A DNA stretch of 64,000 nucleotides from Lucifuga dentata. Its lineage: Eukaryota; Chordata; Actinopteri; Ophidiiformes; Bythitidae. The DNA is taken from assembly GCA_014773175.1 (NCBI GenBank), contig VXCM01000064.1:62001-126000 (forward strand), read 5' to 3'. Of the stretch, positions 12,228 through 25,119 are shown in pieces. The number at the start of each line of letters is the position of its first letter. Position 1 is the first letter of the stretch. The notes under the pieces were generated by a model that had not been told where the DNA came from, did not search any database, and saw nothing but the letters and a program-made list of their open reading frames with translations. A program made the translations under genes and the position numbers.

Positions 12228-14220
12228 AACTTCTATAAATATCAAGTGAGTCTGAGTGGAATTGCGTGTTGCCTTTGTATGCGTGCCGTGTAAAGCCATT
12301 GTGGAGTTCACGCAGGTCCCTTACAAACGAATAAATCACTGCCTTTGGACAAATTAATCAAAGTGGCCAGCTGTTGCCGTGCATGGCTAACTGGTGACAG
12401 CGCCGGCAGAGGCTGAGACTCTTTCCCTGGGTGTCATGTCTGCCCTCCCTTCCTGTCTCAAAGCAGTAGACCTGAAGTGGCAGACTGGGTTTGTCTCCCC
12501 TCAAGTGATGTAGTGCCACCACCCACCTGATACTTTATCACCACTTCAGATGTTTTTTCACTCTGATACGCTTCTCCTCTTTCTCCCAAAACAATTGGGA
12601 GGGAAAAAAAAACATGACTGCAAACTTACACTTATATTACCCAGACTCACTCTTTTTCTCAAAAACCATCAAAACACACAGACTGTTTGACAATGTTAAT
12701 GTTGCTGCAAAATTCTAAAAATAGTGTTTGTTTTTTTTTGTTTTTTTTGTAGAATTAATTGAATCAAGAAAACAACAAGCTTCTAAGGCTTGTTTTATAC
12801 TTGATGCATCCGTAAGGGTGCGCAAGTCAGCACGGACTAATTGATGTTACACAGAAAGACACACCCCATTGCATGTGTCCACATGGTGTCTTTTTGCCTG
12901 TCCGTGCACATCCCAGAGTTTGGAACTCTGCACAAATTTTTCAAAAATGGAGGAGCTGCTAGTGGCAGAGGTTCGGCAGAGAACGTGAATTCTCAAAAAT
13001 TTATTAAACATTCTTTTCCAGCCACATTACTTTTCTGTTTTTAATTTCTACATATAGTTGTTTAATAGTTGAATTAGATCATGAGCCTTAACATCAGCTG
13101 ATGGAACTGGAATTGGAACTTGAACTTGAATTGAACTGGATTCATTTAAATGCAACGTTCGTATGAAATGGCAGGGTCTCTGTGTAAGATCAGGAAGATA
13201 TAGCAAGGTAATTTACAGAGTGAAGGGACAGTAACTTATGTTGTTTGTCTTAATACACCACTGTACCCTTGAAAAACACTTGCCGGGATAACCCCACAGT
13301 TGTACTGCAAGTCAGTGAGTGAGTGCCTACACCATGGATGTCAGTCATGCATGTGACACGGCTGTCACCTCTGCCTCCAGCACCACCGTGCACTTAACAT
13401 AATGGAGACATGGGAGCTTCAGCACTCACATTTCTCCTCTTCTTGCTTTTTCTTCAATTTCCCTGAAATCACTTCATACTCACCCTATCCCTACACTTCA
13501 TTGCTATTTCCACCTTTTTTTTCTTTTTTCCCCCAACCTTTTCACTGTCTTGCTGACCGTTGATGTGCTCTGCAGGGGAAATCACTCTATGAAGAAGTTT
13601 ACTTTGTGCTAATCTCATAAATGCCGTGTCTCCCCTTCTCTGTCCCCCACCATGTAGGCATGCAATAAAACCACTTACATAAACCTCTCCTCTGAGACAG
13701 CTCTGATAAAACAGCTGACATGTTCAAAGTTCCACTCTGCCTTTTCTCTCTCTCTCTCTCCGGATGCTTGTGATTTCCACCAGGAATGCTGTATTTGGAT
13801 CCTTTATTACATGTGCTGTCCCAAAGTCTTGAAGGGTGGTTTTAATATGTGAATTCTCAGCCCTGTAGCGTGTGAAACAAGTGTGAGGCACTCTGAGAAA
13901 TGTTGACGTTTATGAGCACAAATGCATTTAACTGCTGTACTTGTTAAGTGATCGATACAGGATGGTATCAGCTTAGGTGAGGTAAGGTACTGCTATAGTG
14001 GCAAGAAAGAAATATTTTACATTCTACTTGTAGAGACGGTGATGTGATTTTTTGGGGCTATGCAATAACTTCACTGTATAGGAGTAATGAAAATAATCTA
14101 AAATCAATGGAATAACAATCAAGACTGTTCCTTGGCTTCATGTCTGAGCTGAGATATGCAGCATTTCAATTTTTTTTCAAATAAATAACATTTTGCATTT
14201 CAAAAACAAACTAGACAGCA
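12228..14220. other. Non-coding stretch, no gene seen
   Basis: Unique sequence with small low-complexity patches: a T-rich patch at 12727-12749, imperfect GGAACTTGAA-like repeats near 13100-13140 and a TC run at 13744-13760. No frame longer than about 67 codons and no family match recognised. Confidence 0.55.
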
Positions 14221-14224
14221 ATCA

Positions 14225-14610
14225 CTATGTTTACATGCATGTTAAAAATTCAATTCTATTATTGATTAAGGCAATAAATAATTTTTTTCATGTGTCATAT
14301 AAACATGATAACCAGATTAAAATCAGTTGTAAATCGACGTTGATGTGCTCTTAGTAACAGACCGAAATTATGCAATTGTAAGTTGGTTCACTGATGCACA
14401 CCAACAATCCAGCTGCTTACAACTGGTGTAAGTATTCTGCACATGCTTTTCCATTTATGGCATATTCCTTCACATAAGACAATTAAGCTATGAATATAGT
14501 GAGTATATTCATCAAATGAAAAAAGACAAAAAAATTCATAAAATGACAGAATCCTATTAATTTCATCCATTCATACATCTGATTCTGCATATTTTTGCCT
14601 CAATGGCAAT
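14225..14610. mobile_element. Old interspersed repeat, copy 1
   Basis: The right end (14548-14609) is clearly similar to 48031-48091. The two share an exact 15-base core beginning AGAATCCTATTAATT and then an alignable stretch ending in TGCCT(C/T)AAT. A second unit at a distant place shows that this is a dispersed repeat. The left part has a TTTACATGCATG start and several ATTGATTAAGG-type steps. No transposase reading frame is visible. The class is not established; a non-autonomous DNA transposon is the likeliest option. Left boundary is approximate. Confidence 0.5.
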
Positions 14611-14612
14611 AC

Positions 14613-14653
14613 AAAAAAAAAAAAAAANAAAAAAAAAAAAAAAGAAAAAAAAA
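14613..14653. repeat. Poly-A tract with single N (14628)
   Basis: Long A run with one N and one G. It directly follows the interspersed repeat and may be its tail or an independent homopolymer. The N probably reflects unresolved length. Confidence 0.85.
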
Positions 14654-15091
14654 GAGGGTATAGTGTGACTGCACAAACCTATACACTAATAATAGAAATT
14701 GTTAAATGTTTTAATCTGCATCTGGATCTCAATCAAAACACACACAGTGACACATGATTATGCTGATTGGCTGATGGTACCCATGAATTTGAGGGAATCT
14801 GTGGGAGTAATAGCACCACCTATTGGCCCAATGCCTTAAAATTTTGCAGAATTGCTTTGCCAAGGACACGAACCACTACCACTAAAGAAATTGGCGTTGA
14901 AATGTGCAAATGTTCGAAATTTGGTTGAAAGTGCACTAGCTGTTCAATAATTATAGCAATGACAAATCGCCCATACCTTCCAGAATTTGGCAACCAATCA
15001 TGCTACTTATCATATTGTGAATAACACTTGCTGAAATTAGACTTTTCAACAATGTAAACCAAAATTTTCAAAGTTACACTGATTACTAAAG

Positions 15092-15288
15092 CAGTGCTTC
15101 TCCATCCTGGTCCTTGTAGCCCTTGTAGCACTGCATTTTCCCATCTCTCCCAGTCCTATCTGGACCTGATTAGCTAAATCATTTATGTTTAGCAGTCATG
15201 CCCTGGGAGGCATCAAGAGCACAGCTAATTTAGCTAATCAGGTATGGGTGGAGCAAGGGGGCATAAGGACCAGGATTGAAATCCAATG
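15092..15288. mobile_element. Non-autonomous hAT-like foldback element
   Basis: The ends are inverted: CAGTG at the left, CAATG at the right (CATTG on the complement). Perfect 12-bp arms lie at 15104-15115 and 15265-15276 (ATCCTGGTCCTT and its complement). A second perfect 16-bp pair lies at 15164-15179 and 15228-15243 (core TTAGCTAA). This layout, with CCTGGTCCT near one end and AGGACCAGG near the other, matches a family of short hAT-type elements common in teleost genomes. There is no room for a transposase at about 200 bp. The flanking 8-mers are not identical, so the target duplication has decayed or the borders are off by a few bases. Confidence 0.72.
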
Positions 15289-15745
15289 AGTTAAATGAAG
15301 AGATTGCAACTAAAGGTCTAAAAGAGATTTAAGAAAAAAATGGTTACTGATTGGCACAAGCTTGGAACTCATCATTCCTGTTGCAATGTTGTTGGCCTTC
15401 AGATAGCTTCTCCTAGTTTCCATTCTACCTTGTATTAGAGAGCCTGTGCTTAGGCTGCACCTTCCTGTCCCTCTGTTCTGATTGGTTAGTCAGGACACAC
15501 AGGCATCAGCACCATTCATTACCTATTCTTTTCTACACCTCTACTTCACATCTTTTTATACCCTCACACCTCTTTCCATCTCCTTTAGTCAACTCTCCCT
15601 TCCCTCTCCTCCCTGAAGCTCCCACTCTACCTTCCACCATATGATGCACCATCATTCACCTCGAGAGAGCTATTCTCTCTCTCTAAATGGGATCATAATC
15701 GGCCCAGCTTTGCTTTTAATAGCCAAAGTGACAATACCTTGCGTA

Positions 15746-15771
15746 TGTGTGTGTGTGTGTGTGTGTGTGTT
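15746..15771. repeat. GT microsatellite
   Basis: Uninterrupted TG array of about 26 bases. A 173-codon minus-strand frame covering 15670-16191 runs through it and is not credible as a gene. Confidence 0.95.
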
Positions 15772-16297
15772 TCTGTGTCTGACACCTCTGTGGCTGCATG
15801 GCTGAGCATGGGCAGATGTGCCTACTGGAGCAGAACTGCCTGAGCGTGTGGAAAGGACCCAGCCATTAATGAGATGGTGACAAAATTCACACTCTCCAAT
15901 TAAAGACAGTGAATGGAGGCCATTTAAAATAGAGGGACTGGAAAGGACAAAAAATGACAAGGATATCCTATAGGGAAGGGTGATGGTGTGATAGGAGGAG
16001 TGGTACAAAGTTTGAGAGAGGGTACAGTACCTGCAGTAAATAGTCCTAAATACAAAGGTGAACACCAGTAAGGTAAAATAAAACATAGAATAAAATAAAA
16101 ATTGAGGGAGGAGGCCTTGTTTTCCATTACTACACATAAAAATATTTCTGTAGTATGTCTTCCTTGTCTTTATATTTACAGTATACCACATCCATAATTA
16201 AGCTATGTTTTAAGCTTTGACTTTCAGAGGCTGTAAGACACCAAGGTGCTGACTTCAACTCTTGTGTGGGTATTCACCATTCTATCAGGCTTAAACA

Positions 16298-16333
16298 TTT
16301 TTTTTTTTTTTTTTGNTTTTTTTTTTTTTTTTT
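16298..16333. repeat. Poly-T tract with single N (16316)
   Basis: T homopolymer interrupted by GN, another single-N junction in a homopolymer. Confidence 0.9.
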
Positions 16334-16648
16334 GGAGCTACATCTCATTAGAAGGAAGTTGAACTGTTACAGGACCCAAAACACCACTCGCCTTCTGAGA
16401 TTTCTTCCATTCCTGGATTCATGTCAATCAAGTCCCTTGTGTTACTTTATCAAATTACTGGTCTGATTTTTTTGGTCATTTGTTTGGTCGCTATTATGTT
16501 CTGTCATCTGCCTTCCAGGTCATGCATGTTAGCAGGACCAAAGCATAATCTAGCCCAAATCATTAAAATCAATTAATTTAAATTACATCAATTCCCAGGC
16601 TATTAATGAGAGCTTGTAATTTTGTCCAGTCCTTTCAATATTTTAACC

Positions 16649-16675
16649 AAAAAAAAAAAAAAAAAAAAAAAAAAA
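16649..16675. repeat. Poly-A tract (27 bases)
   Basis: Uninterrupted A run. No recognisable SINE or LINE body was found immediately upstream. Confidence 0.95.
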
Positions 16676-17150
16676 GGAAAATGTTGCATTCTCAATTTGT
16701 AGTCATCTTTAAGAGCCTAGGTGAAGCTAGAGTTGAGTTCAAACCTTGAACTCAACAACCAACCTCCTTAAAAATATGCTAATGCTTTAGCAAATGCTAA
16801 TACTGCAAAGACAGACAGAAAGAGGCAGAACAGCAATCATTGTACAAATGGCACTAGCAACAGGGAGGTAAAGAGGTAAAAATGCAGTCAGGGGTGCAGC
16901 CTGGAAAGTGAGAAAGTTTTATTATAATGTAAATGTTCTCTGTTGCACGGTAGCAACAAAAACCAAAAGTATTATGGCAATTTGATCTGGTTCTGGTTGC
17001 TGTCTACAACTATTACATGTATGCTCACCAACATTCCACAAATACAGATGAACGCATCGAGTTCTCAGTCAACCTATTTAGATTATTGGGTAGTGTCTTA
17101 ATTTTATATGGTTTATTTTACATTTTTTCTGTGAATCTGATTAAAATTCC

Positions 17151-17242
17151 AAAACAAAACAAAACAAAACAAAACAAAACAAAACAAAACAAAACAAAAA
17201 ACAACAGCAAAAAAAACAAAAAACAAAAAACAAAAAAAAAAA
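17151..17242. repeat. (AAAAC)9 array and A-rich extension
   Basis: Nine exact AAAAC units occupy 17151-17195, followed by irregular A-rich units with single C interruptions to about 17242. Confidence 0.95.
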
Positions 17243-17347
17243 CAGTTTCTATTCTTCTGTCTGGGGAAAAAAAACAACTATACAATTACACACAATCCAC
17301 ATTGGACTGGGATCACTACACTGGCCACACAGAAATAGTGATTTATT

Positions 17348-17386
17348 AAAAAAAAAAAAAAAAAAAAAAAAACAGGAAAAAAAAAA
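17348..17386. repeat. Double poly-A tract
   Basis: 25 A residues, a short CAGG step, then 10 more A residues. Confidence 0.9.
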
Positions 17387-18071
17387 GAATGTGCCATGAG
17401 AATGTACATTCCTTCAAGCATAATTTACCCCCAATGCATACATGTTTTTATGAGTGAACAGAGCTAAGTGTAATACAGCAGTGTGGCAATGAGAGGAATA
17501 TGGTCAAAGAGAATTTTATGTGTCGCCTTTTTAACATTTTATGTGTGGCCTTAATCTTTTCAGCACCTCATAGGTCTCAAGAGTCTCAATGGATTTCCAT
17601 ATTTTAACATTTATAGATATGGGCATTAACATCCTTATTTCTACAAGCATGATTTTGTGGGAGCACAAGTAAATAGATACAGTATATTGTCACCCAACAG
17701 GGCTGCTTTGTGGTGCCACATCAAGGACAGAATGAGTGTGCTTTATTTTGAAGAGCACAAACTGAAACATCGCTGTGAATAAATGGTTCTCTGAAGAAAT
17801 GTTTCCATAAGTGCCCATGCTGAATATATTCTTGGATAACTGAGGAATTTGGGAATTTCATTCTATGCAAAACACTGTGGTGTGCCATTAGGACTGGCTT
17901 GAGTTGGAGATGTGGTTTTGTTGTAAGATTGGGAGGGCAATGTGAATACCCTGTAGCCCATCTTTCACTTTCACATAACCATACTATACAGTTTTCACAG
18001 ACGACCACAACTGTTGTTGTATGTATCGTCACTCTTGTTTTCCGAACAGTACAAGATACCTGTTACAGAAT

Positions 18072-18112
18072 AAAAAAAAAAAAAAAAAAAANAAAAAAAA
18101 AAAAAAAAAAAA
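18072..18112. repeat. Poly-A tract with single N (18092)
   Basis: A homopolymer of about 40 bases holding one N. Confidence 0.9.
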
Positions 18113-18315
18113 TCACCTATATGAGTTATGAAGGTACATGTGTGGTACGTTGTCTTCTCACTATGCTATGTGTGTTTGCAGTGCTGGACCTCTCTGCAGT
18201 CAGCATTGATCGGCCTCCCTCCCTGGACACTCAATGCAGCACGGCCCCTCTAGCAAGCAGCCAGTAATTGATCCTGTAGTACTGTTGTGCATTCCCTTGG
18301 CACACAGAGTCTACA

Positions 18316-18319
<4 letters not shown>

Positions 18320-18354
<35 letters not shown>
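18320..18354. repeat. (TG)17 microsatellite
   Basis: Uninterrupted TG array. Confidence 0.95.
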
Positions 18355-18355
<1 letters not shown>

Positions 18356-19224
18356 TTCCATCTCTCCTTTCCTTTGCTGGGCTTCTAGCAGTGCGCCTCA
18401 CCTTGTTAACCTCTGTGTTGCATTCAGAATGTATCCAAAGGCCATGGTGATGGCACAGTACTAAGCCTGTACTTACATACACCTATTTTCTACCCTGTCT
18501 CTCTTTTCTGACACTCTCTCTCTTTTCCTATACAGTCCGTAGCACTTAGAAATGCTTGATGAAACCTTTCTTGTTTCGGTCAGGTTTCATTCAGACTGCA
18601 GCGAGAGTTCCCCTGGTGATCAAATAGCCTGTGATTTTATGTAGATAAAAGTAAATCACAGCTCCTCCAAGTTGTTTCAGTGCTCCGCCACGCTCGATTG
18701 TCTAGCCATTTTGAGCGACTCGCTCACCATAAAAGAGCCCATTTCACTTCCATCCAGTCTGAGGAAGACAGAGAAAAGAATGAGCGCCAAGTCAAAGTCT
18801 TGCTTTTGCTCGAAGATTAGCAGCTGCCAGGAACCTTTCAGATCCTTAGAAAAAGCATTTGCACACATTCACATCAACATATCAGCGTGCATGCATGAAT
18901 CCACTTGCTGTCAAATACACACAGTCAGAATCAGACTGTCACACACACATATACTTCAATCAGATCTCGTCAGAGCAGTTGGAGTTTCTTTCAGCCTCTG
19001 TATCTGCAATTCAAAGTGCTGTGGGTTTTGCTTCTGCCAAATTACAAGCTCCATTTGCCAGCCTAATTAACGGTTCATAGCACTCAGTGAAATTTATTGC
19101 CATAGCCCAGGCACAAGCCAAACCAAACAGGATAGACCACACAGATAACAGTAAACGTGTAGCTTGGCCATGAAAGCTGACACCTTGAAAAAACAAACTT
19201 GTTACAGGGAGTCTGTTTATATAC

Positions 19225-19229
<5 letters not shown>

Positions 19230-19276
<47 letters not shown>

Positions 19277-19294
19277 NCTCTCTCTCTCTCTCTC
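19230..19294. repeat. Long CT microsatellite with single N (19277)
   Basis: About 64 bases of CT repeats interrupted only by one N, then a CCTGCC step and more CT-rich sequence. The true repeat length is probably unresolved at the N. Confidence 0.95.
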
Positions 19295-20194
19295 CCTGCC
19301 TCTCTTCTCTCTCGCTCCACTGTCTCAGCTGACAGTTACTTGACTGTTTCACTTCACGGCCTCTGTGCCAATGGTTGTTAAGAGTGAAAAGTCAGGCTCA
19401 CAAGCTATTCCTTTTGACTGAGATTTATTGTATGTTTAGATGCACAGCTGAAATGTGAATCCAGACGAGAGGACATAACAGGACAAGGCAAGGTAAAAAA
19501 TTTTAAGCTTCCAGCAGGGAGGTTCATCTTAGCTTCTTAAAGGATCCTATCAGTGATTTTGCATGTTTAAGCTCAATAAATACTACCTGCATACACATCA
19601 CGTTACTGACAACCATTTTCCAAAATATTAAACCATATTTTAGTTTTCCTGTTATTTTCCCAAACCCACTAATCTCTCAAAATCAAATGTTCATGTGATA
19701 CATCCACCTTATAATTCAATGTTTGCCTGCTAACACATACGTCAGAATGTAGAAGGGATGATCATTTTTAATTTTCAGTAAAAGCCATTTTCTCCTGGGA
19801 CAATATTCCCTGGTGGAGACATACATTTTCTTTTGTGCCGCTCCATGTTGGAGTGGTTAAATAAAGTTACTTCAACAAAAAATTTAATTGAAGTCATGTT
19901 TACTGTGATGGATCACTTCTCTCAAGATGGATTACTTATAGAGACTCATTTAAAGTCTCTACAAATTGATTTTAGTAGCGTGCTGGAGTGAATTGAACCA
20001 ACGGCCTTCTGGAAGGTAGGAAAAACAATTGCAATATTTACTGCTCAAGTGGAAATTGTCTTGATACAATTGAAAATAAACGTAACCTTACTCACCATGA
20101 CCTACTACTAAATAATCTCGATTCACTTTTTGACACATAACTATAACTAAAACTATGCTAAAATCTACATATATAGACAAAAAACAAACAAACC

Positions 20195-20230
20195 AAAAAA
20201 AAAAAAAAAAANAAAAAAAAAAAAAAAAAA
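20195..20230. repeat. Poly-A tract with single N (20212)
   Basis: A homopolymer of about 35 bases with one N. The sequence to its right (20231-20290) has a GGTTCCAATCC step that resembles a Pol III B box, but no matching A box was found at the right distance, so I do not call a SINE. Confidence 0.85.
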
Positions 20231-21024
20231 CACTCTGCCCAGCAACTGACAGAGTAGAGGTTCCAATCCAGGGAGCACCATTTCCTTCTTCAGGCAAGGT
20301 TTCTCTGATGTTTTAGCTGTGGTGACAGAGGTGCTGAAAGGTGTTCGACAGCGACTTTTGTCATGTGAGTATTCTATCAAAATCTTGCTTCACAGTTATG
20401 ACAGGCTCATTGCTTCCAAGCTGACTGGAATTATCCTTGGTGGCTGTATTTCAAACTAATAAAACAAGTCTTGCACAGTAATGTTCAGTGCACTCAGCTC
20501 TGATAAGTGAAGCCCTTGTCTGGGGGACTGAAGCAAAATGCAACCTGCATGTGAGTCATATGTATGTGTTGGCATTGCCTGTAAGTTATTCATTTCATAT
20601 GCAATGTAACAGTGATGGAGGCTAAGAGGGTGAGAGAAGTGCGCTCTTGTTCTGGGTGACGAAGGTGAAAATGAATTTGTTCAAGTTGAAATTTGCCAAA
20701 CTCAATCAAACAAAGGTCTTGTTAGATGCAGTGTGATATCTAATCTCTCCACTTACTCATAAATTTATCTCCAAAACTGCTGATGTAACCATTGCAGAAG
20801 TATATGTGGTTTCTTTTACATGCAGAGGGGCCTTTAGGATTTGAGGCGGTCACTCGCACAAAGCTACATACAAGCCCAATAAAACTGAAATTTAACAAGG
20901 GGTATCATGTGCAACATTCAAATATGCAGACAAATTGTAATTGATGCTTAATAATTTATTATTTGTAGCTCAAAAAACTCAAAGCTGTGGATTATTAAAG
21001 GTTATGTCAATCTTCCAGCTCTCT

Positions 21025-21025
<1 letters not shown>

Positions 21026-21063
<38 letters not shown>
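21026..21063. repeat. (CA)19 microsatellite
   Basis: Uninterrupted CA array. Confidence 0.95.
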
Positions 21064-21065
<2 letters not shown>

Positions 21066-21217
21066 GTTTTCTGCATTCAATCAGCCACAGCGTGTGACCA
21101 TTGCTTTATTTTCTGCTCTGCCACAATCCTTGTTTTTAATATGAAGTAATTTCCCAGTAGTCATTACTATTCATACCATTGCTTTGACCATTAAAAACAA
21201 CATAACATGGGCTGTTT

Positions 21218-21260
21218 GGTGGTGGTGGTGGTTTTGTGTGTGTGTGTGTGTGTGTGTGTN
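21218..21260. repeat. GGT array, then GT array, ending at N (21260)
   Basis: Five GGT units are followed by about 12 GT units and a single N. Confidence 0.9.
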
Positions 21261-21269
21261 TGAACCTGA

Positions 21270-24200
21270 AGGATAAAACTATGCTTGTCTTCATTCTGAC
21301 TGTGGTTTTAAGAATGAGCAGGAGCCAGTGTTTGCAGAGTTGGCAAATTTGAATGATTAATTTATTATTTTCTTAACTTTTTCATTATAACATTCAATGG
21401 TCATACCATTTTATTCCATGTTTTATCATTTCTAGTAACTATGCTTGAGTTGCTATGCTACTTGGATCTGGATCCCAGTATTAACCAATCTTTGTCTGCA
21501 TGGCTGCATCCATATGCATCAGGTGCTGGCGTGAAGCCTTGAACACCATGGGAGCGTACATAAACAGATAATACACATGAGTTATAGCAATAACTTACAC
21601 TCAAGAAGAAGACCACTCTTGATCATGACACACCAGACTCCAATTACAAACTCTATATTAAGTATACTGACAGGATCTACTCCCATTCATGCTTTGCTTT
21701 TTGCAGCCCCTCCTCCATCCCATATCCACCCTCTCTCTCTTTCGTTCCAGATCGCTCTCTTGGGGGTCTCTGCCTCATCAGTGTAGAGACCACCAGGAAA
21801 GCCAAAGAATCCAGACTCCATCCCTGACTGTTCTCAACAAGCCTACTGCCAAATTGACCAACCATCCAAATCTGCCACATCAACCAGCCTGTGATTCAAT
21901 CATAATTTTTGCTCTCAATAAAGTACCATAATTGAGGGTATATAGAGATGTGATGCTTGTTTTATGAGCAAGAGTTAGCCACACACAGAGCAGCCTACAG
22001 TGCTAAACCAAAGGTGGTAAGGTGGTATCTGGATCAAAGTGCTTTGGCGCGCCTGAAGGAGGGCGGTAAAGCTGATTCCACTTCCTTACTTGCTACATTT
22101 CAGAAAATCAAAACATGGGTCCTGCTTTAACAACAGCCAGACAATCCATGAAACTTTTTGTCTTAGATGGGGTCTTCACTTAAACTCCCATTTGATGGAT
22201 AGCAAGTTTAGATTTGGTTTGATGAAGCCTGGGTGTTTCAATCTCAGAATTCCTCTAAATTGTGTCTTTTGTATTACCTTTAGTTTTGTTTTTGGACCCT
22301 CATATTGGCCTTGCAGCCTTTTGGATTAATGTATTGATTTTTGTCCACATGTCCCAGATAAACCTTGATAAGCTGTGCGGAACATGTCTTCCTATAAAGT
22401 AGACTGTTTTGTCTGAAATTAATTGAAATGTTTAACTTGAATGTGTGTGTCTGTGTATGCTGAAAAGTTGAAGTAGATTGCCAACGAGTTGCAGCATATG
22501 AGGAACCCCTGCAGATGTGACAACTACCTTAGGTCTAGAGAAAAAAAGAATAGAGAGATCGACAGACATAGAGAAGGAATAAAACCAGAAAAAAAGAAGA
22601 GAAAGTCTTTTCATGTTTCTAGGGTTGTGCTGGAAATCTTGCCTCCCTCCTCGTGGGAATGGCTTTTTGTTGTAGGTAGAATCAGTGTATCAATCAAAGC
22701 GAGGTCTAAATGAGACACAGAGGGATGCAAACATTGCTGTGTTTCTAATTGATCGATGGCTTGTTCAAGGAATTAAAAAGAGGAGGCTTGCTTCATTAGC
22801 ACAAATGTTCTAAATCTCTGAATCCAGCTCCTTTCTGTGAATATCACCAAAAGCTGCAATTCCAAAAAAAGACAAGAGAGATAGTTGAGGCTGTTGAGGG
22901 GTGGGTATGAATAAATAACATCATGATTGAAACATTCAAGTATTTAAAGGGAATTTCTACCAACACTGACTGTCTTTTTTTAAAAGCTGTGCTGAACTAA
23001 AATGGATCTTGTTTCTTATGCTGCTGAGCTGATGCTGTGTTCAAAGAGAAGGATTCCCCCTTTTTCCCTTGTCTTCACAACCATACATGCTAACACTAAA
23101 ACAGTCTAAAACTGATCCCCGTAATACCCTGCATATCATACAATTGGGGCACATAAAAATAAGAAGACTTTACAACACAACACTTTATATTCTCCTAAGA
23201 GGGTGGCCATTAGTAGAGAAGAAACTGGACCAGGTTTAACTTGTCAGGCGGCTTCAAAGAAGACTGTGTGGGCCTCTCGGAAGCCTCCCTGGCTGATGGA
23301 GAATTATTGATTGTGTGTTCAGATATCTTGAGGCGCTGGTGTATAACATTGGGGTTTAAATTCAGCCCTAATGCTCAGCCCATGCATAATTTATGCAGTT
23401 CCCATCAAAAGGTAGTAGCAATGCAAACTAAAGAGGTCTCAAGAAGCTTTTTGTTGAAAGTTTTCACACATCAACAAGCTCAGAGCTCAGTATGATTTTT
23501 ACAGCAATAGGTCAGGATCCATGAAAGAAAAAAAAAAAAGAAAACCTTTACCAACTGTGTGAGCTGCACTTGAGCACTGGAGGAGGCTTTTGATGTTATG
23601 CGAGAAATATACCAACACACACTGTGATTTATCTGATTTATCTATTATGTACAATTTACATCAGAGGAATAAACAAATATAACAACTTATTAGTGGAACA
23701 CTTTAAATGCTTCTTGTGATTAATTTCTCATGCGTGTACAACAAAACTGTAGTAAGCAGAACAAATACACACCTAGTGTTACATTATTTTTTATGCCCCT
23801 TTGCTTTTTCTCTTGCATATTAAACCAACATGCATTAGCTGAATAATGATAGGACTATTTACATATTGATCTGTCTGTCTGTATTGACCACCGCTGCTCC
23901 CAGCTATGCTTTTCCACATGGTAAAGACATTTATTTAGACAGAGAGGTGCTGCTACTCGTAATTACAGACCACAACTGAAAAACGAGCAATGCTTATAGG
24001 AATATTACAATCAGAAAATCCTCCAGAATTGTTGGGACTGTCTATAGGTGTTGTAATTTAATATGCACAAAGTGTGGAGTGGAAAGTGTCTTGATTTCTG
24101 AGTCGACTCCTTGAACAACACTTAACACTGATGACTGTTGTTGCACACAGTCCTTAATATTAATTAATAAATGCCACTGGACATCTGACTACATTTGTTT

Positions 24201-24490
24201 GATCTGAAAATACAAGTACTATACAGAGATGGTGAGCTCATACCATAACAGGTGTTCGGCCATGGCAAGAGTTTAGATATTTGTTCTTATTCCTTTATTT
24301 ATATGCACTGTTCATTATACCCTCGTGTGTGTGTGGCACAGCAGGAGGTAGGGTTTTGACAGTGCCCATCCTCATTACTGGCAGGCAAGCACCTGAGAGA
24401 TGAGATGCATCCTGACACCTAGAGCTGATTCTCACCTCCATTAACACCAGCAGGGGGTTGCCATGATCTGATTGCTTCAGGGGAAGGTAT
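21270..24490. other. Non-coding stretch, no gene seen
   Basis: About 3.2 kb of unique, moderately AT-rich sequence. Open frames are 84 codons or fewer and have no recognisable domain. A short A run lies near 23528-23540. A partly GC-rich patch near 22030-22080 contains a GGCGCGCC site. Confidence 0.55.
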
Positions 24491-24499
24491 GAGAAATTT

Positions 24500-24697
24500 A
24501 AATGGGGAGTGGGGGGGTGGAGACACAAGAGGGGAAGGATAGAAAGAAGAAGAGAATGAAGGAAGAAGGAGAGGATTGGGGAGAAAAGATGGAGAAATGC
24601 ACCCAGATGATGAAACTAGGGAGTGAAGGGGGACAGGAAAAGAAAGATCAAAGGAAAGGAGATGATGAAGGTGTGTGTGTGTGTGTGGCCTGGGGTN
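24500..24697 (+). repeat. Polypurine tract, GT run and single N (24697)
   Basis: From about 24500 to 24670 the plus strand is strongly purine-biased (AGG, GAAG and GGGG units), followed by GT repeats at 24671-24687 and a single N within GGGGTNGGG. Such strand asymmetry can favour triplex or G-rich structures, but here it may simply be decayed GA repeats. Confidence 0.75.
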
Positions 24698-24729
24698 GGG
24701 TATGACAGCAGCCCTTGTCTGGAGTGCAT

Positions 24730-25110
24730 AAGCCAGCATCCGTGGGGCCTAATGATGGAGGTCATTGGCACGCAGCTCAGTAAGGGCGACTGGCTGTGAT
24801 CAATACCACCTGATGAGTTGTCTGAGTTCTCTCTGATGTGCATCAAAATGGAATATGTTTTTCCTCCCTATTTAATCGATGGGAAGAGTGTGAAACTAAT
24901 TGGGCAAAATTGCAGGGGCATTTATTGATTAATCAAGCAGAAAAACGAGGGGAGCATATCAGGAGCCAGGGCCTCGACATCTGAGGGCAACGACATGGTG
25001 TTTTGATTGGTGAAAGGAATCGATATCTCGGGATCACTGGCTTGCACGTAAAAGTTGGAGACCCATGAAATATTTAAAGGCACCATGGCAACAGAACCTG
25101 CAGATCTACA
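24730..25110. promoter_or_regulatory. Candidate conserved non-coding element
   Basis: About 380 bases of repeat-free sequence with dense homeodomain-like cores (TTTAATCGATGG, AACTAATTGGG, TTGATTAATCAAG), an ATCGATATC step and a CACCATGGCAAC step resembling half of an RFX X-box. Both strands lack a credible coding frame with splice signals. This is the longest uninterrupted CNE-like block in the window. Conservation and activity are not demonstrated. Confidence 0.35.
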
Positions 25111-25119
25111 GAAAGCTAA

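Noticed and set aside
15670..16191. 173-codon minus-strand open frame, longest in the window
   Set aside because: Runs through a GT microsatellite (His-Thr repeats) and AT-rich sequence; no domain, splice site or family resemblance.
20231..20300. Possible tRNA-derived SINE (B-box-like GGTTCCAATCC)
   Set aside because: No A box at the expected distance and no second copy in the window.
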